From NCBI RefSeq assembly GCF_934632265.1, contig NZ_CAKTYH010000090.1, positions 1-8,051 of the forward strand: DNA of 8,051 nucleotides. The letters are read 5' to 3'. The translations under genes were made by a program, and so were the position numbers. This DNA comes from an uncultured Senegalimassilia sp. (GTDB lineage Bacteria > Actinomycetota > Coriobacteriia > Coriobacteriales > Eggerthellaceae). Positions 1 to 5,957 of this stretch are shown here, in pieces (the stretch's first letter is position 1; each line of letters opens with the position of its first letter). The notes beneath the pieces are model-generated. The model saw only the letters and a program-made list of their open reading frames with translations. It was not told the origin of the DNA and searched no databases.

Positions 1-1
1 C

Positions 2-136
2 AGACTTAGCCGAGCCATTCTGTCGGCACCGAGAGCGTCCTATCTGGAACCGAGGTTGAAGGCCTTCGCTCGCGAAAGGCGCGACAAGGCGAAGATTGCG
101 GAGGCAATGTCGCACATGGGAGCGGGCATGCGGTGA
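2..136 (+). CDS. Possible 3' end of an upstream gene (partial, unidentified)
   Basis: Frame 2 is open from the window edge for 44 codons and closes at a TGA at 134-136; the other two forward frames close earlier. The reading is rich in Arg, Lys and Ala with a basic stretch around EPRLKAFARERRDKAK and ends SHMGAGMR. That fits a helical basic C-terminal tail, but no family is recognisable. The rest of the gene lies outside the window. In GC-rich DNA a 44-codon open frame can arise by chance, so this is only a plausible call. Confidence 0.4.
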   Translation, partial: RLSRAILSAPRASYLEPRLKAFARERRDKAKIAEAMSHMGAGMR

Positions 137-349
137 GGAATCCGCTTGCGCTCGCGGTGTGTGGCGCCCGTTCGTTCCTTTCTCCTTCTGTTTTCCTTGA
201 GATGGGCGGTTGTAGGAAGGGATTTGTCGCTTGCTGCGTCGGCGCGGCGTTGCGTTTGTCTTCCTTGGGAATGACGTGGCCCGCTTTTGCATGCGCTTCC
301 CCTTCTTCCGTGGTGATGTCGGCCGCTGGAGGGCTGCGCGCGCCCGTGA

Positions 350-358
350 TGCTAGGAT
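350..358 (+). promoter_or_regulatory. Possible extended -10 promoter element for tcdA
   Basis: TGCTAGGAT matches the extended -10 pattern TGn followed by a TATAAT-like hexamer (TAGGAT). No convincing -35 box lies 16-18 bases upstream. Transcription would begin near 365, giving a leader of about 45 bases. This is a motif match only. Confidence 0.3.
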
Positions 359-376
359 GAACGCGAAACACGAAAC

Positions 377-392
377 CGCCGCTTTTGCGGCG
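377..392 (+). other. Small hairpin in the tcdA leader
   Basis: CGCCGC (377-382) and GCGGCG (387-392) are perfect reverse complements around a TTTT loop. The hairpin ends about eight bases before the presumed Shine-Dalgarno AAGGGG (400-405). It could shape the mRNA leader, or be incidental in such GC-rich DNA. Confidence 0.4.
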
Positions 393-409
393 CGCGCGAA
401 AGGGGCGGC

Positions 410-1234
410 ATGGCCGAGAACGAGAACAACAAGAATGCGACGATTGCGGCCGCCACGCCGCGTACGCGCGAGGAGATCGCCGAGTCGCTGCGCGTCCGCA
501 CGCGCCGCGGCACGCCCACCGAGAAGCTCGAGGTCATCATGACCAGCGCCGGCCTCGACCGCGTGGAGGCCGCCACCGTCATGGTCATCGGCCTGGGCGG
601 CGTGGGGTCGAACTGCGTGGAGGCGCTGGCTCGCGGCGGCGTGGGGCACCTGATCGTCCTCGACCACGACATCGTCGGCCTGTCCAACATCAACCGCCAG
701 GCCATCGCCTTCCACAGCACGCTCGGGCGCAAAAAGCACGAAGTGGTGCGCGACATGGTCCACGACATCAATCCCGACTGCCAGGTTGAGGCGCTCGACA
801 TGTTCCTGCGCGCCGACGACGTGGCGCCGCTGCTCGACCGCTACCTGGGGAAAGTCGACATACTCATCGACGCCATCGACTCCGTTTCCGCAAAACTGGC
901 CATCGCCGAGTACGCCGACCGCACGGGGATGCCGCTCATCTCCAGCATGGGTGGCGCCAACAAGCTGCACCCCGAGTGCCTGCGCTTCGCCGACGTCTCC
1001 GAAACGCGCAACGACCCGCTCGCGCGCGTCATGCGCAAGGAGTGCCGCAAGCGCGGCATCCGCCGCCTGCGCGTGCTGTACTCGTGCGAGGAGCCGGTGA
1101 AGCGCCCCGCCGTGGAGGGCGCCGAGCGCCGCGAGCGCACGAACCTGGGCACGGCGTCGTTCATGCCGCCCATCTTCGGCCAGATGCTGGCAGGCAAGGT
1201 GCTCTGCGAGATCGCCCAGGTGCCGGAAGCGTAG
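410..1234 (+). CDS. tcdA: tRNA threonylcarbamoyladenosine dehydratase (TcdA/CsdL, ThiF/E1-like family)
   Basis: This 274-residue protein belongs to the ThiF/MoeB/E1-like fold. Family members of the TcdA type use ATP to dehydrate t6A to the cyclic form ct6A at position 37 of ANN-decoding tRNAs in the cytoplasm. Visible signatures are the nucleotide-binding glycine loop VIGLGGVGSN (about 59-68), the stretch LDHDIVGLSNINRQ (about 84-97), DAIDSVSAK (about 154-162) and SSMGGANKLHP (about 178-188). The C-terminal part NDPLARVMRKECRKRGI, the VLYSCEEPVK segment and LGTASFMPPIFGQ are typical of TcdA rather than MoeB or ThiF. I see no paired zinc-binding CxxC motifs of the MoeB kind, which also fits TcdA. 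Length matches the family (about 270). AAGGGG at 400-405 supports the start at 410; the first 30 or so residues look like a disordered extension. tatD follows 40 bases later, probably on the same transcript. Confidence 0.93.
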   Translation: MAENENNKNATIAAATPRTREEIAESLRVRTRRGTPTEKLEVIMTSAGLDRVEAATVMVIGLGGVGSNCVEALARGGVGHLIVLDHDIVGLSNINRQAIAFHSTLGRKKHEVVRDMVHDINPDCQVEALDMFLRADDVAPLLDRYLGKVDILIDAIDSVSAKLAIAEYADRTGMPLISSMGGANKLHPECLRFADVSETRNDPLARVMRKECRKRGIRRLRVLYSCEEPVKRPAVEGAERRERTNLGTASFMPPIFGQMLAGKVLCEIAQVPEA

Positions 1235-1260
1235 GCTCGGGAGGACGCCGGTGCCACGAT

Positions 1261-1266
1261 AAAGGA
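1261..1266 (+). promoter_or_regulatory. Ribosome binding site that sets the TatD start
   Basis: AAAGGA lies directly against the first possible ATG (1266), which would leave no spacing. It is eight bases from the next in-frame ATG at 1275, a normal distance. The second ATG is therefore preferred. Confidence 0.6.
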
Positions 1267-1274
1267 TGCGGAAT

Positions 1275-2042
1275 ATGTCGCCAGATTTGTTTGATATGCA
1301 TTGTCATCTGGGGTTTTGCGCGAATTCGGCGCAAGCCGCGCGCGAGCTTGCCGCGCAGGGCGTGGGCGCGTTCTCGAACACGGTGACGCCCGCGGAGTTC
1401 GCGGAGCAGCAAGCGGCGCTCGCGGATGCCGCCAACGTGCGCACGGGTGTGGGCCTGCACCCCTGGTGGGCCGGCGAATTCGACCCGTTCGCTGATTGGG
1501 ATCGCTTGTACGGCCTTGTTGCGCGCAATCGATTCATCGGCGAGGTGGGATTAGATTTCTCGCCGCGTCATGCCGATACGCGCAAAGCGCAGCTTGATGC
1601 GTTGGTGTGCGTCGCCCATGCGTGCGCCCGCACGGGGAACAAGGTGCTGTCCATCCATGCCGCTCGCGCGGTTGACCAGGTGCTCGACGTGCTTGAGCGC
1701 GCGAGCGTGTTCGGGGGTTTGACGGGCAACGCCTGCATCATCCATTGGTTCTCCGGCACGTCCGACCAGCTCGCGCGCGCGCGACGCGCAGGTTGCTACT
1801 TTAGCGTGAACCCGCGCATGCTGGAATCGAAGCGCGGACGAGCCTACGCGCAGGCCATCCCGGCGGACCGGCTGCTGCTGGAAACCGATGAACCTGCGTC
1901 TGAGGGCGCGCCGTGGGACGCCGCCCGCGTGCGCGGCCTGCTCGAGGAAACGCTGCAGCAGCTCGCAGCCTTGCGAGGCGACGACCCCGCCGAATTGCGC
2001 GAGCACATCGCGCAAACCAGCCGAACCTTGCTGCAGCGATAG
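1275..2042 (+). CDS. TatD-family metal-dependent hydrolase (putative DNase)
   Basis: With the preferred start the protein has 255 residues, the usual size for TatD enzymes. These are TIM-barrel, two-metal hydrolases of the amidohydrolase superfamily; characterised members are 3'-5' or endo-DNases involved in DNA repair or turnover. Metal and catalytic motifs appear in order: DMHCH (D7, H9, H11), GLHPW (60-64), GEVGLD with E90, SIHAAR with H128, IIHWFSGT with H157, and LLETDEP with D205. All expected metal ligands are present, so the enzyme should be active. No signal peptide is seen; it is probably cytoplasmic. It follows tcdA by 40 bases and the unit ends at the terminator at 2144-2190. ATG 1266 would add three residues but sits directly on the Shine-Dalgarno. 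The actual substrate cannot be read from the sequence. Confidence 0.93.
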   Translation: MSPDLFDMHCHLGFCANSAQAARELAAQGVGAFSNTVTPAEFAEQQAALADAANVRTGVGLHPWWAGEFDPFADWDRLYGLVARNRFIGEVGLDFSPRHADTRKAQLDALVCVAHACARTGNKVLSIHAARAVDQVLDVLERASVFGGLTGNACIIHWFSGTSDQLARARRAGCYFSVNPRMLESKRGRAYAQAIPADRLLLETDEPASEGAPWDAARVRGLLEETLQQLAALRGDDPAELREHIAQTSRTLLQR

Positions 2043-2143
2043 GCCCGCCGCAACGCCAAAGCCGAACTCGCAGCCCTATGCGAACCCGTAGCCGAAACCA
2101 GCTATGCGCTGCTGGCATGAAAAGCTAGCGAGTTGAAGCGAAT

Positions 2144-2190
2144 CGGAGCTATTGATTCACCCGAATAAGTCAATGGCTCCGGCTTGTTTT
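2144..2190 (+). terminator. Intrinsic terminator after tatD
   Basis: CGGAGCTATTGA (2144-2155) pairs with TCAATGGCTCCG (2170-2181) along all 12 positions, with one G-U wobble, around a 14-base loop. GCTTGTTTT follows, giving the U-rich tail. Read on the other strand, the wobble becomes an A-C mismatch and the following tract is less T-rich, so it works best for the + strand. It may still help stop the convergent luxR-type transcript, whose stop codon lies 24 bases away. Confidence 0.75.
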
Positions 2191-2204
2191 GGCTCGCAAA
2201 CTTT

Positions 2205-3170
2205 TTAAGCTTCCGCCCAAAACGCCTTCAGCAGTTCGTTGCGGTTTGCGGTGCCCGTTTTCTTGAACACGTTGTGCACGTGCGTTTTCACCGTTCCCAG
2301 CGCCAGTTGCAAATCTTGCGCTATATGCGTGTTGTCGGCGCCGTCGAGCACCATCTTTAGAATTTCCTGTTCGCGCGCCGTGAGTCCATGGCGTTCGGCG
2401 AAATAGGGTAATAGGTCATCGATCTCCTCTTGGTGCTGTGATGCAGCAGGCTCCGGCTCGATGCTCTTTAGCTTTAAAACCTGAATGCACAGGTTCACGG
2501 TATATACCGTAAGCAACGTCATAAGCATGCATTCGCTGATGTTGCGGCGATAGAGGAAATGCAGCAGTTCCGACTCGGCGAAAGATGAAGGGTCGACAAA
2601 CAGCATGACAAGGGAATCCTCGACCAGCACGGCTACAGTAAGTATGGCAAAGGCAAGCAAGAACAGCGCTTTTTTGCGGCCGCGCGTTCTAAGCGCTTCC
2701 GAATGGGTAGCGTGATAGGTCAGCAAGCTATACGCGACGATCCATAGCAAAAATACCTGCCGCATGGCGTAAAACGCCCATTTCCGCATTTGATCGCCTA
2801 GCGCTGGCGCATATAAGATGGCGAGCGATGCGACAGCGAACACGCAAATTGGCGTGATGATGAGCACGAGGCTTTTCTCGTTAAAGAAGTAACAAAATGC
2901 CATCCAAAGCGATTGGAGCATGATAATGCCGAGAACAAGGTGCAGAAGCGGATCCTCCATCGCGTAGAAATGCCCGGTGACAACCTTGTCTTGGGTAAGA
3001 AACTCGTTTTGGAATACAAGCAGTTGTTCGAACATGTAGCTGGCTAGAAATAAGCCGAGAAATAGCAGCATCTTGCGTTTCGAGATGGAATACGTGACCA
3101 AGGAAACCAATGCTGATGAGCAGCAAATGAGCACAACGCCGCTGGCAAGATAGAAATTCAACAGCTCCAT
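2205..3170 (-). CDS. Membrane-bound LuxR-family transcriptional regulator
   Basis: This is a one-component regulator of about 321 residues. The N-terminal 235 or so residues contain about seven hydrophobic segments, roughly at 3-28, 34-54, 73-96, 99-122, 131-152, 167-191 and 210-234. A short acidic linker (EPEPAASQHQEEIDD) follows. A LuxR/GerE helix-turn-helix lies at about 257-318, with GLTAREQEIL and the recognition segment GTVKTHVHNVFKKTG. The LuxR domain is complete, and no receiver domain is present, so signal sensing presumably occurs in the membrane part. The start at 3170 is chosen because AAAAGGGG lies six bases upstream; ATGs at 3248 and 3197 would add 26 and 9 residues but lack a good Shine-Dalgarno. 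The gene is divergent from the deiminase operon, so it probably controls it, as the transmembrane LuxR protein AguR does for agmatine operons in Enterococcus and Lactococcus. The ligand is inferred, not seen. Confidence 0.92.
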   Translation of the reverse strand: MELLNFYLASGVVLICCSSALVSLVTYSISKRKMLLFLGLFLASYMFEQLLVFQNEFLTQDKVVTGHFYAMEDPLLHLVLGIIMLQSLWMAFCYFFNEKSLVLIITPICVFAVASLAILYAPALGDQMRKWAFYAMRQVFLLWIVAYSLLTYHATHSEALRTRGRKKALFLLAFAILTVAVLVEDSLVMLFVDPSSFAESELLHFLYRRNISECMLMTLLTVYTVNLCIQVLKLKSIEPEPAASQHQEEIDDLLPYFAERHGLTAREQEILKMVLDGADNTHIAQDLQLALGTVKTHVHNVFKKTGTANRNELLKAFWAEA

Positions 3171-3176
3171 TGCCAT

Positions 3177-3184
3177 CCCCTTTT
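3177..3184 (-). promoter_or_regulatory. Ribosome binding site that sets the LuxR regulator start
   Basis: On the - strand AAAAGGGG is followed by six bases and then ATG (3170-3168). The two upstream in-frame ATGs have no comparable purine-rich site. Confidence 0.65.
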
Positions 3185-3310
3185 GCAATTCCGTCATTAA
3201 TTGCAACTTTGCCCGTTTGTTTATGGAAACATCTAGATTGTACAGCATGAGTTTTATCTAAACTAGGTTGAGTCAAGGTTTAAAACCGCAGGTCATAGTC
3301 CGCTTTTGAA

Positions 3311-3370
3311 AGATTATGAGAGATTAGAACCCTCTGTTCGCGAGATTACCGGAACATTCGGTGAAGATTA
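3311..3370 (+). repeat. Four spaced direct repeats of AGATTA
   Basis: AGATTA occurs at 3311-3316, 3321-3326, 3343-3348 and 3365-3370. Start-to-start distances are 10, 22 and 22 bases, close to one, two and two helical turns, so all copies would face nearly the same side of the DNA. The last two share AGATTAC. They lie about 150-200 bases ahead of the deiminase start. Binding by the divergent LuxR regulator is a natural but unproven reading. Confidence 0.6.
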
Positions 3371-3455
3371 CTGCAATTTGTAGTCCAGAAGAGAACAAAG
3401 CCCTCAGAAAAATAATCCCGATTCGTACTTTGCGGCCTTTTTCGTGTGGCATAGC

Positions 3456-3501
3456 GTTTGCGACATCGAAGCGAGCTTGCATGGGGCAAGCACGCGCAAA
3501 C
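3456..3501 (+). promoter_or_regulatory. Two-level inverted repeat in the deiminase leader
   Basis: The outer arms GTTTGCG (3456-3462) and CGCAAAC (3495-3501) are perfect complements. Inside them GCTTGC (3475-3480) and GCAAGC (3486-3491) form a second hairpin with loop ATGGG; it can be extended past one A-A mismatch by GCG/CGC (3471-3473 with 3493-3495). The structure ends three bases before the Shine-Dalgarno at 3505. It could influence translation or act as a protein-binding dyad. No T tract follows, so it is not a terminator. Confidence 0.45.
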
Positions 3502-3504
3502 CGT

Positions 3505-3512
3505 AAAGGAGG
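3505..3512 (+). promoter_or_regulatory. Strong ribosome binding site that sets the deiminase start
   Basis: AAAGGAGG is a near-perfect anti-16S match ending four bases before ATG 3517. The upstream in-frame ATG at 3481 and the GTG at 3361 have no such site. Confidence 0.85.
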
Positions 3513-3516
3513 AGTC

Positions 3517-4761
3517 ATGGATAACGGCTTTAGGTATCCTGGCGAGTTCGAACCGCAGACTGATGTTTTCGTGGAGTGGGTCCCCTTCGCGGAGCCTATT
3601 AAGGGCTATGACGCGTGGGCGCCCATCACCGAGATCGTGCGTAACCTTATGGAAGAGGTCACCGTTCATATCAATTGCTGCCCTACGGTAGCTGGCCTTT
3701 TGGCTGATTGCAAGAAAACGCTGGTCGATGCCGGCATCGATATCGAGCAGATAAAGTTCACGCAGTTCGATGAGGATCCCACCTCTTTCTATTTCCGCGA
3801 TAACGGTCCCAACGTCATGGTGAACGACAAGGGCGAAACGCTGGTGGTGAACCCCAGCTGGAGCTTCTACGGTCGTTACGGCAAAAACGACGGTTTGCAA
3901 AACTTCTCTCGTTTGGCAGGCGTGCATGCTGCGGTAACGCTGGGCTGCACCAACATCGTCGATTCCGACATGGTTTCCGAGGGCGGCAATCGCGAATTCA
4001 ACGGCGCCGGTATCCTCATGGCCGTGGAGGATACCGAAGTGCGCAAGCGCAACCCCGAGTACACCAAGGAGCAAATCGAGGCCGAGTACAAAAAGATCTG
4101 GAACGTCGAGAAGATTATCTGGCTGCCTCAGCCGTTGTTCGACGACGATGATTTCACGCAGGCGCCGCTTGACTTCAAGGAAGACGGCACGCCCATCGTC
4201 GGTTCCAGCTTCGCCGCGCACACGGATGAGATGTGCCGTTTCATCGGCAAGAACAAGATCTTGCTTGCCGAGGTTTCCGAAGAAGAGGCCGCTTCCAACG
4301 TGATTTCTCGCGAGAACAAACGCCGCCTGGATGCTTGCTACGAGATCCTGAAAAACGAGACCGATCTTGAGGGCAACCCGTTCGAAATCTACCGCATTCC
4401 CACGTCGGCGCATATCGAGTATATCCAGCGACCTGGTGACGACTTGTTCGATTATTACCACGAGTTGGTCGGCGACAGCTTCAAGGATGGCACCCCGTGG
4501 GATAACGAGGGCGACCTGCACCTGTTCGCTGCTACGAGCTATTGCAACTTCCTGGTGTGCAACGGCGTGGTGTTGGGCCAGCGTTATTGGCAGCCCGGCA
4601 TGGACGAGGCCATCAAGGTTAAAGATGCTCAGGCGGAAGAGGCGCTTAACAAGTGCTTCCCGGACCGCAAGGTGGTCATGATCGACTCGTTGGCCTTGAA
4701 CTTCGCCGGCGGCGGCGTGCACTGCTGGACCAAAAACGTGTTCATCCCCTCTCGGGCTTAG
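3517..4761 (+). CDS. aguA: Agmatine deiminase family protein (guanidino-group deiminase, PAD_porph family)
   Basis: This 414-residue cytoplasmic enzyme belongs to the agmatine/peptidylarginine deiminase family. Agmatine deiminases hydrolyse agmatine to N-carbamoylputrescine and ammonia through a Cys-linked intermediate. The expected active-site motifs occur in order: FRDNGP with D95 (93-98), SEGGNREFNGAG with E155, HTDEMCRF with H235 and D237, and AGGGVHCWTKN with catalytic Cys403 near the C-terminus. RNPEYTKEQIEAE and EKIIWLP are also typical. Unusual points: it is about 40-50 residues longer than common agmatine deiminases (about 365), mainly through a longer acidic loop (about 205-234) before the HxD motif, and the usual Trp of WxRDxGP is Tyr92. 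AAAGGAGG just upstream fixes the start. A carbamoyltransferase, transporter and carbamate kinase follow, so the product is very likely phosphorolysed for ATP. Agmatine is the leading substrate guess; another guanidino compound is possible. Confidence 0.88.
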   Translation: MDNGFRYPGEFEPQTDVFVEWVPFAEPIKGYDAWAPITEIVRNLMEEVTVHINCCPTVAGLLADCKKTLVDAGIDIEQIKFTQFDEDPTSFYFRDNGPNVMVNDKGETLVVNPSWSFYGRYGKNDGLQNFSRLAGVHAAVTLGCTNIVDSDMVSEGGNREFNGAGILMAVEDTEVRKRNPEYTKEQIEAEYKKIWNVEKIIWLPQPLFDDDDFTQAPLDFKEDGTPIVGSSFAAHTDEMCRFIGKNKILLAEVSEEEAASNVISRENKRRLDACYEILKNETDLEGNPFEIYRIPTSAHIEYIQRPGDDLFDYYHELVGDSFKDGTPWDNEGDLHLFAATSYCNFLVCNGVVLGQRYWQPGMDEAIKVKDAQAEEALNKCFPDRKVVMIDSLALNFAGGGVHCWTKNVFIPSRA

Positions 4762-4791
4762 GCGCGAAGCACATAGCTCCCTCTAGATAAG

Positions 4792-4817
4792 ACGGCACAG
4801 CCTGTGCGCTGCGCCGT
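4792..4817 (+). other. Hairpin in the deiminase-carbamoyltransferase gap
   Basis: ACGGC (4792-4796) pairs with GCCGT (4813-4817), then after one A-C mismatch CAGC pairs with GCTG, leaving a six-base loop. No T tract follows, so termination is unlikely. It could affect mRNA processing or stability between the genes. Confidence 0.4.
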
Positions 4818-4841
4818 GAACGCGAAAGAAAGGAAACAATA

Positions 4842-5894
4842 ATGCGAAATACCCTTCGTGGCCAAGACTTCATCAACCTGCGCGATTTGACCCCCGAGCA
4901 GTTCCGTTACCTGCTTGATCTTGCTCACACCTTGAAGGCCGAAAAGCGTGCCGGCGTCGACCAGCGTCGCTTTACCGGCAAGAACGTTATCGCTCAGTTC
5001 GAGTGGGGATCGACCCGCACGCGCTGCGCCTTTGAAACCTCCTGCCACGACCTGGGCATTGGTTTCACCTATCTGTCCAACTCCCATGTTGGCATTCAGG
5101 AAACGGTTAAGGACACTATCCGCGTGTTCTCCGAGATGTACGATGCCATCGTGTGGCGCTCTCAAGGGCCCGAGAAGTTCATGTACGAGATTGCCGACTA
5201 CGCCGATATCCCTGTCATTAACGCGTTGACCACCGAGGACCATCCCACGCAGATGCTGGCCGATGCCATGACGCTCGAAGAGCTGTGGGGCGGCGCAGGT
5301 TCGTGCAAGGGCAAGAAGATGGCATACCTGGGCGCGGCTGCTATCGAGCCTCTGTGGTATGGCCGTATGTGCGCTTATCTGGGCATGGATTTGTATGTTA
5401 TCGGGCCTGACTTGTACGATCACAAAATGCTCCCTGAGTATATCGAGGAGCTCGAGGGCCTGTTCGCCAAGTATTCGCCGCAGAACAAGCTGGTCATCTC
5501 CGATGATCCGAACCTGCTTGAGGGCATGGATGTGCTGACTACCGAGGAATGGGAGTACACGAACTCCTCCACCGGCGACGACCATGGCTACGATTGCTGG
5601 ATGCACTACGCCAAGGAGCTGACGCCGTATCGTCTGACTTCCGATCTCATGAAGTACGTGAAGAACCCCGACGTTGTGGTGCTGCACATGCTCCCTTCGC
5701 TGCATAACGCCGACCATAAGCTGGGCCAGCAGCTGCTCGAGGAGGCGCCTGATCAGGCTTCCAGGGACCTGATTGCATCTGGTCTGGAGATCTCCGACGA
5801 GTTTTTCGAGAAGCACGCTTCCGAGATTTTCCGCGAGGCAGGCACCCGCCAGCACACGATCAAGGCCGTTTTGGCTGCCACCATTGGCTGCTAG
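4842..5894 (+). CDS. Ornithine/putrescine-type carbamoyltransferase family protein with divergent amine-binding site
   Basis: This 350-residue cytoplasmic enzyme has the two-domain aspartate/ornithine carbamoyltransferase fold. In this operon it would run catabolically: ureido compound plus phosphate to amine plus carbamoyl phosphate. The carbamoyl-phosphate side is intact: GSTRTRCAFE with STRTR at 57-61, HPTQMLAD with HPTQ at 134-137, and the C-terminal GTRQHTIKAVLAATIG with R336. The amine side differs. The ornithine-enzyme GDxRNN motif reads GAAAIEP (164-170). The TDVWxSMG region reads TEEWEYTN (234-241), with Asp replaced by Glu and no SMG. HCLP reads HMLP (282-285), so the usual Cys is Met283. 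Putrescine enzymes, as I recall them, keep HCLP and carry a C-terminal helix extension; this protein has neither. AAAGGA (4829-4834) lies seven bases before the start, 80 bases after the deiminase. Family membership is sure; putrescine as acceptor follows only from context. Confidence 0.9.
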   Translation: MRNTLRGQDFINLRDLTPEQFRYLLDLAHTLKAEKRAGVDQRRFTGKNVIAQFEWGSTRTRCAFETSCHDLGIGFTYLSNSHVGIQETVKDTIRVFSEMYDAIVWRSQGPEKFMYEIADYADIPVINALTTEDHPTQMLADAMTLEELWGGAGSCKGKKMAYLGAAAIEPLWYGRMCAYLGMDLYVIGPDLYDHKMLPEYIEELEGLFAKYSPQNKLVISDDPNLLEGMDVLTTEEWEYTNSSTGDDHGYDCWMHYAKELTPYRLTSDLMKYVKNPDVVVLHMLPSLHNADHKLGQQLLEEAPDQASRDLIASGLEISDEFFEKHASEIFREAGTRQHTIKAVLAATIGC

Positions 5895-5911
5895 CAGCAG
5901 ATTTCGACTTT

Positions 5912-5939
5912 GCGCGCGCCGCTTGTGTGCGGCGCGCGC
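5912..5939 (+). other. Very strong GC hairpin in the carbamoyltransferase-transporter gap
   Basis: GCGCGCGCCGC (5912-5922) and GCGGCGCGCGC (5929-5939) are an 11-bp perfect inverted repeat with loop TTGTGT. ACCTTT follows, too poor in T for a standard intrinsic terminator. The stem ends seven bases before the transporter Shine-Dalgarno. It may cause partial termination, block 3' decay or set the expression ratio of flanking genes. Confidence 0.6.
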
Positions 5940-5946
5940 CACCTTT

Positions 5947-5952
5947 GGAGGG
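5947..5952 (+). promoter_or_regulatory. Ribosome binding site that sets the transporter start
   Basis: GGAGGG lies five bases before ATG 5958. The longer reading from TTG 5910 would translate through the hairpin and has no Shine-Dalgarno. Confidence 0.75.
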
Positions 5953-5957
5953 TGGAC

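Larger units (their letters stand above)
137..409 (+). promoter_or_regulatory. Leader and promoter region ahead of tcdA
   Basis: This stretch of about 270 bases has no convincing gene. Short open frames on both strands have unnatural compositions and no good ribosome binding site. It presumably holds the promoter of the tcdA-tatD unit. Its 3' end contains a possible extended -10 box and a small GC hairpin, listed separately. Confidence 0.5.
3171..3516. promoter_or_regulatory. Divergent intergenic region between the LuxR regulator and the deiminase operon
   Basis: This 346-base region is more AT-rich than the genes around it and must hold the promoters of both directions. The deiminase frame stays open upstream to 3361, but nothing supports coding there. 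I find no strong -35/-10 pair towards the operon, which fits an activator-dependent promoter. It contains the spaced AGATTA repeats (3311-3370), a small dyad ACCG-N7-CGGT (3348-3362) between two of them, and the leader inverted repeats at 3456-3501. Confidence 0.65.

Noticed and set aside
133..360. 75-codon + strand frame starting with GTG that overlaps the TGA of the left partial frame
   Set aside because: The GTGA overlap looks like translational coupling, but there is no Shine-Dalgarno, the composition is not protein-like and the frame ends just before the tcdA leader.
6..371. 121-codon open frame on the - strand in the left leader
   Set aside because: It is Pro-, Arg- and Ser-rich low-complexity translation with no ribosome binding site or family features.
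2065..2134. Inverted pair AACTCGC (2065-2071) and GCGAGTT (2128-2134) downstream of tatD
   Set aside because: The arms are 56 bases apart with little internal pairing. The compact stem at 2144-2181 with its T tract is the far better terminator.
3268..3299. TTGAGT / CATAGT as a sigma70-type promoter for the operon, and TTGACT on the other strand for the regulator
   Set aside because: Spacing is about 20 bases for the first pair, and no acceptable -10 lies 16-18 bases from the second. I could not support a promoter call.
3361..3516. N-terminal extension of the deiminase back to GTG 3361
   Set aside because: The extra 52 residues match nothing in the family, lack a ribosome binding site and would cover the leader repeats. 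ATG 3517 has a near-ideal site.
3346..4722. 458-codon open frame on the - strand opposite the deiminase gene
   Set aside because: The forward frame carries every catalytic motif of a known family and a strong ribosome binding site. The antisense reading has no recognisable domain.
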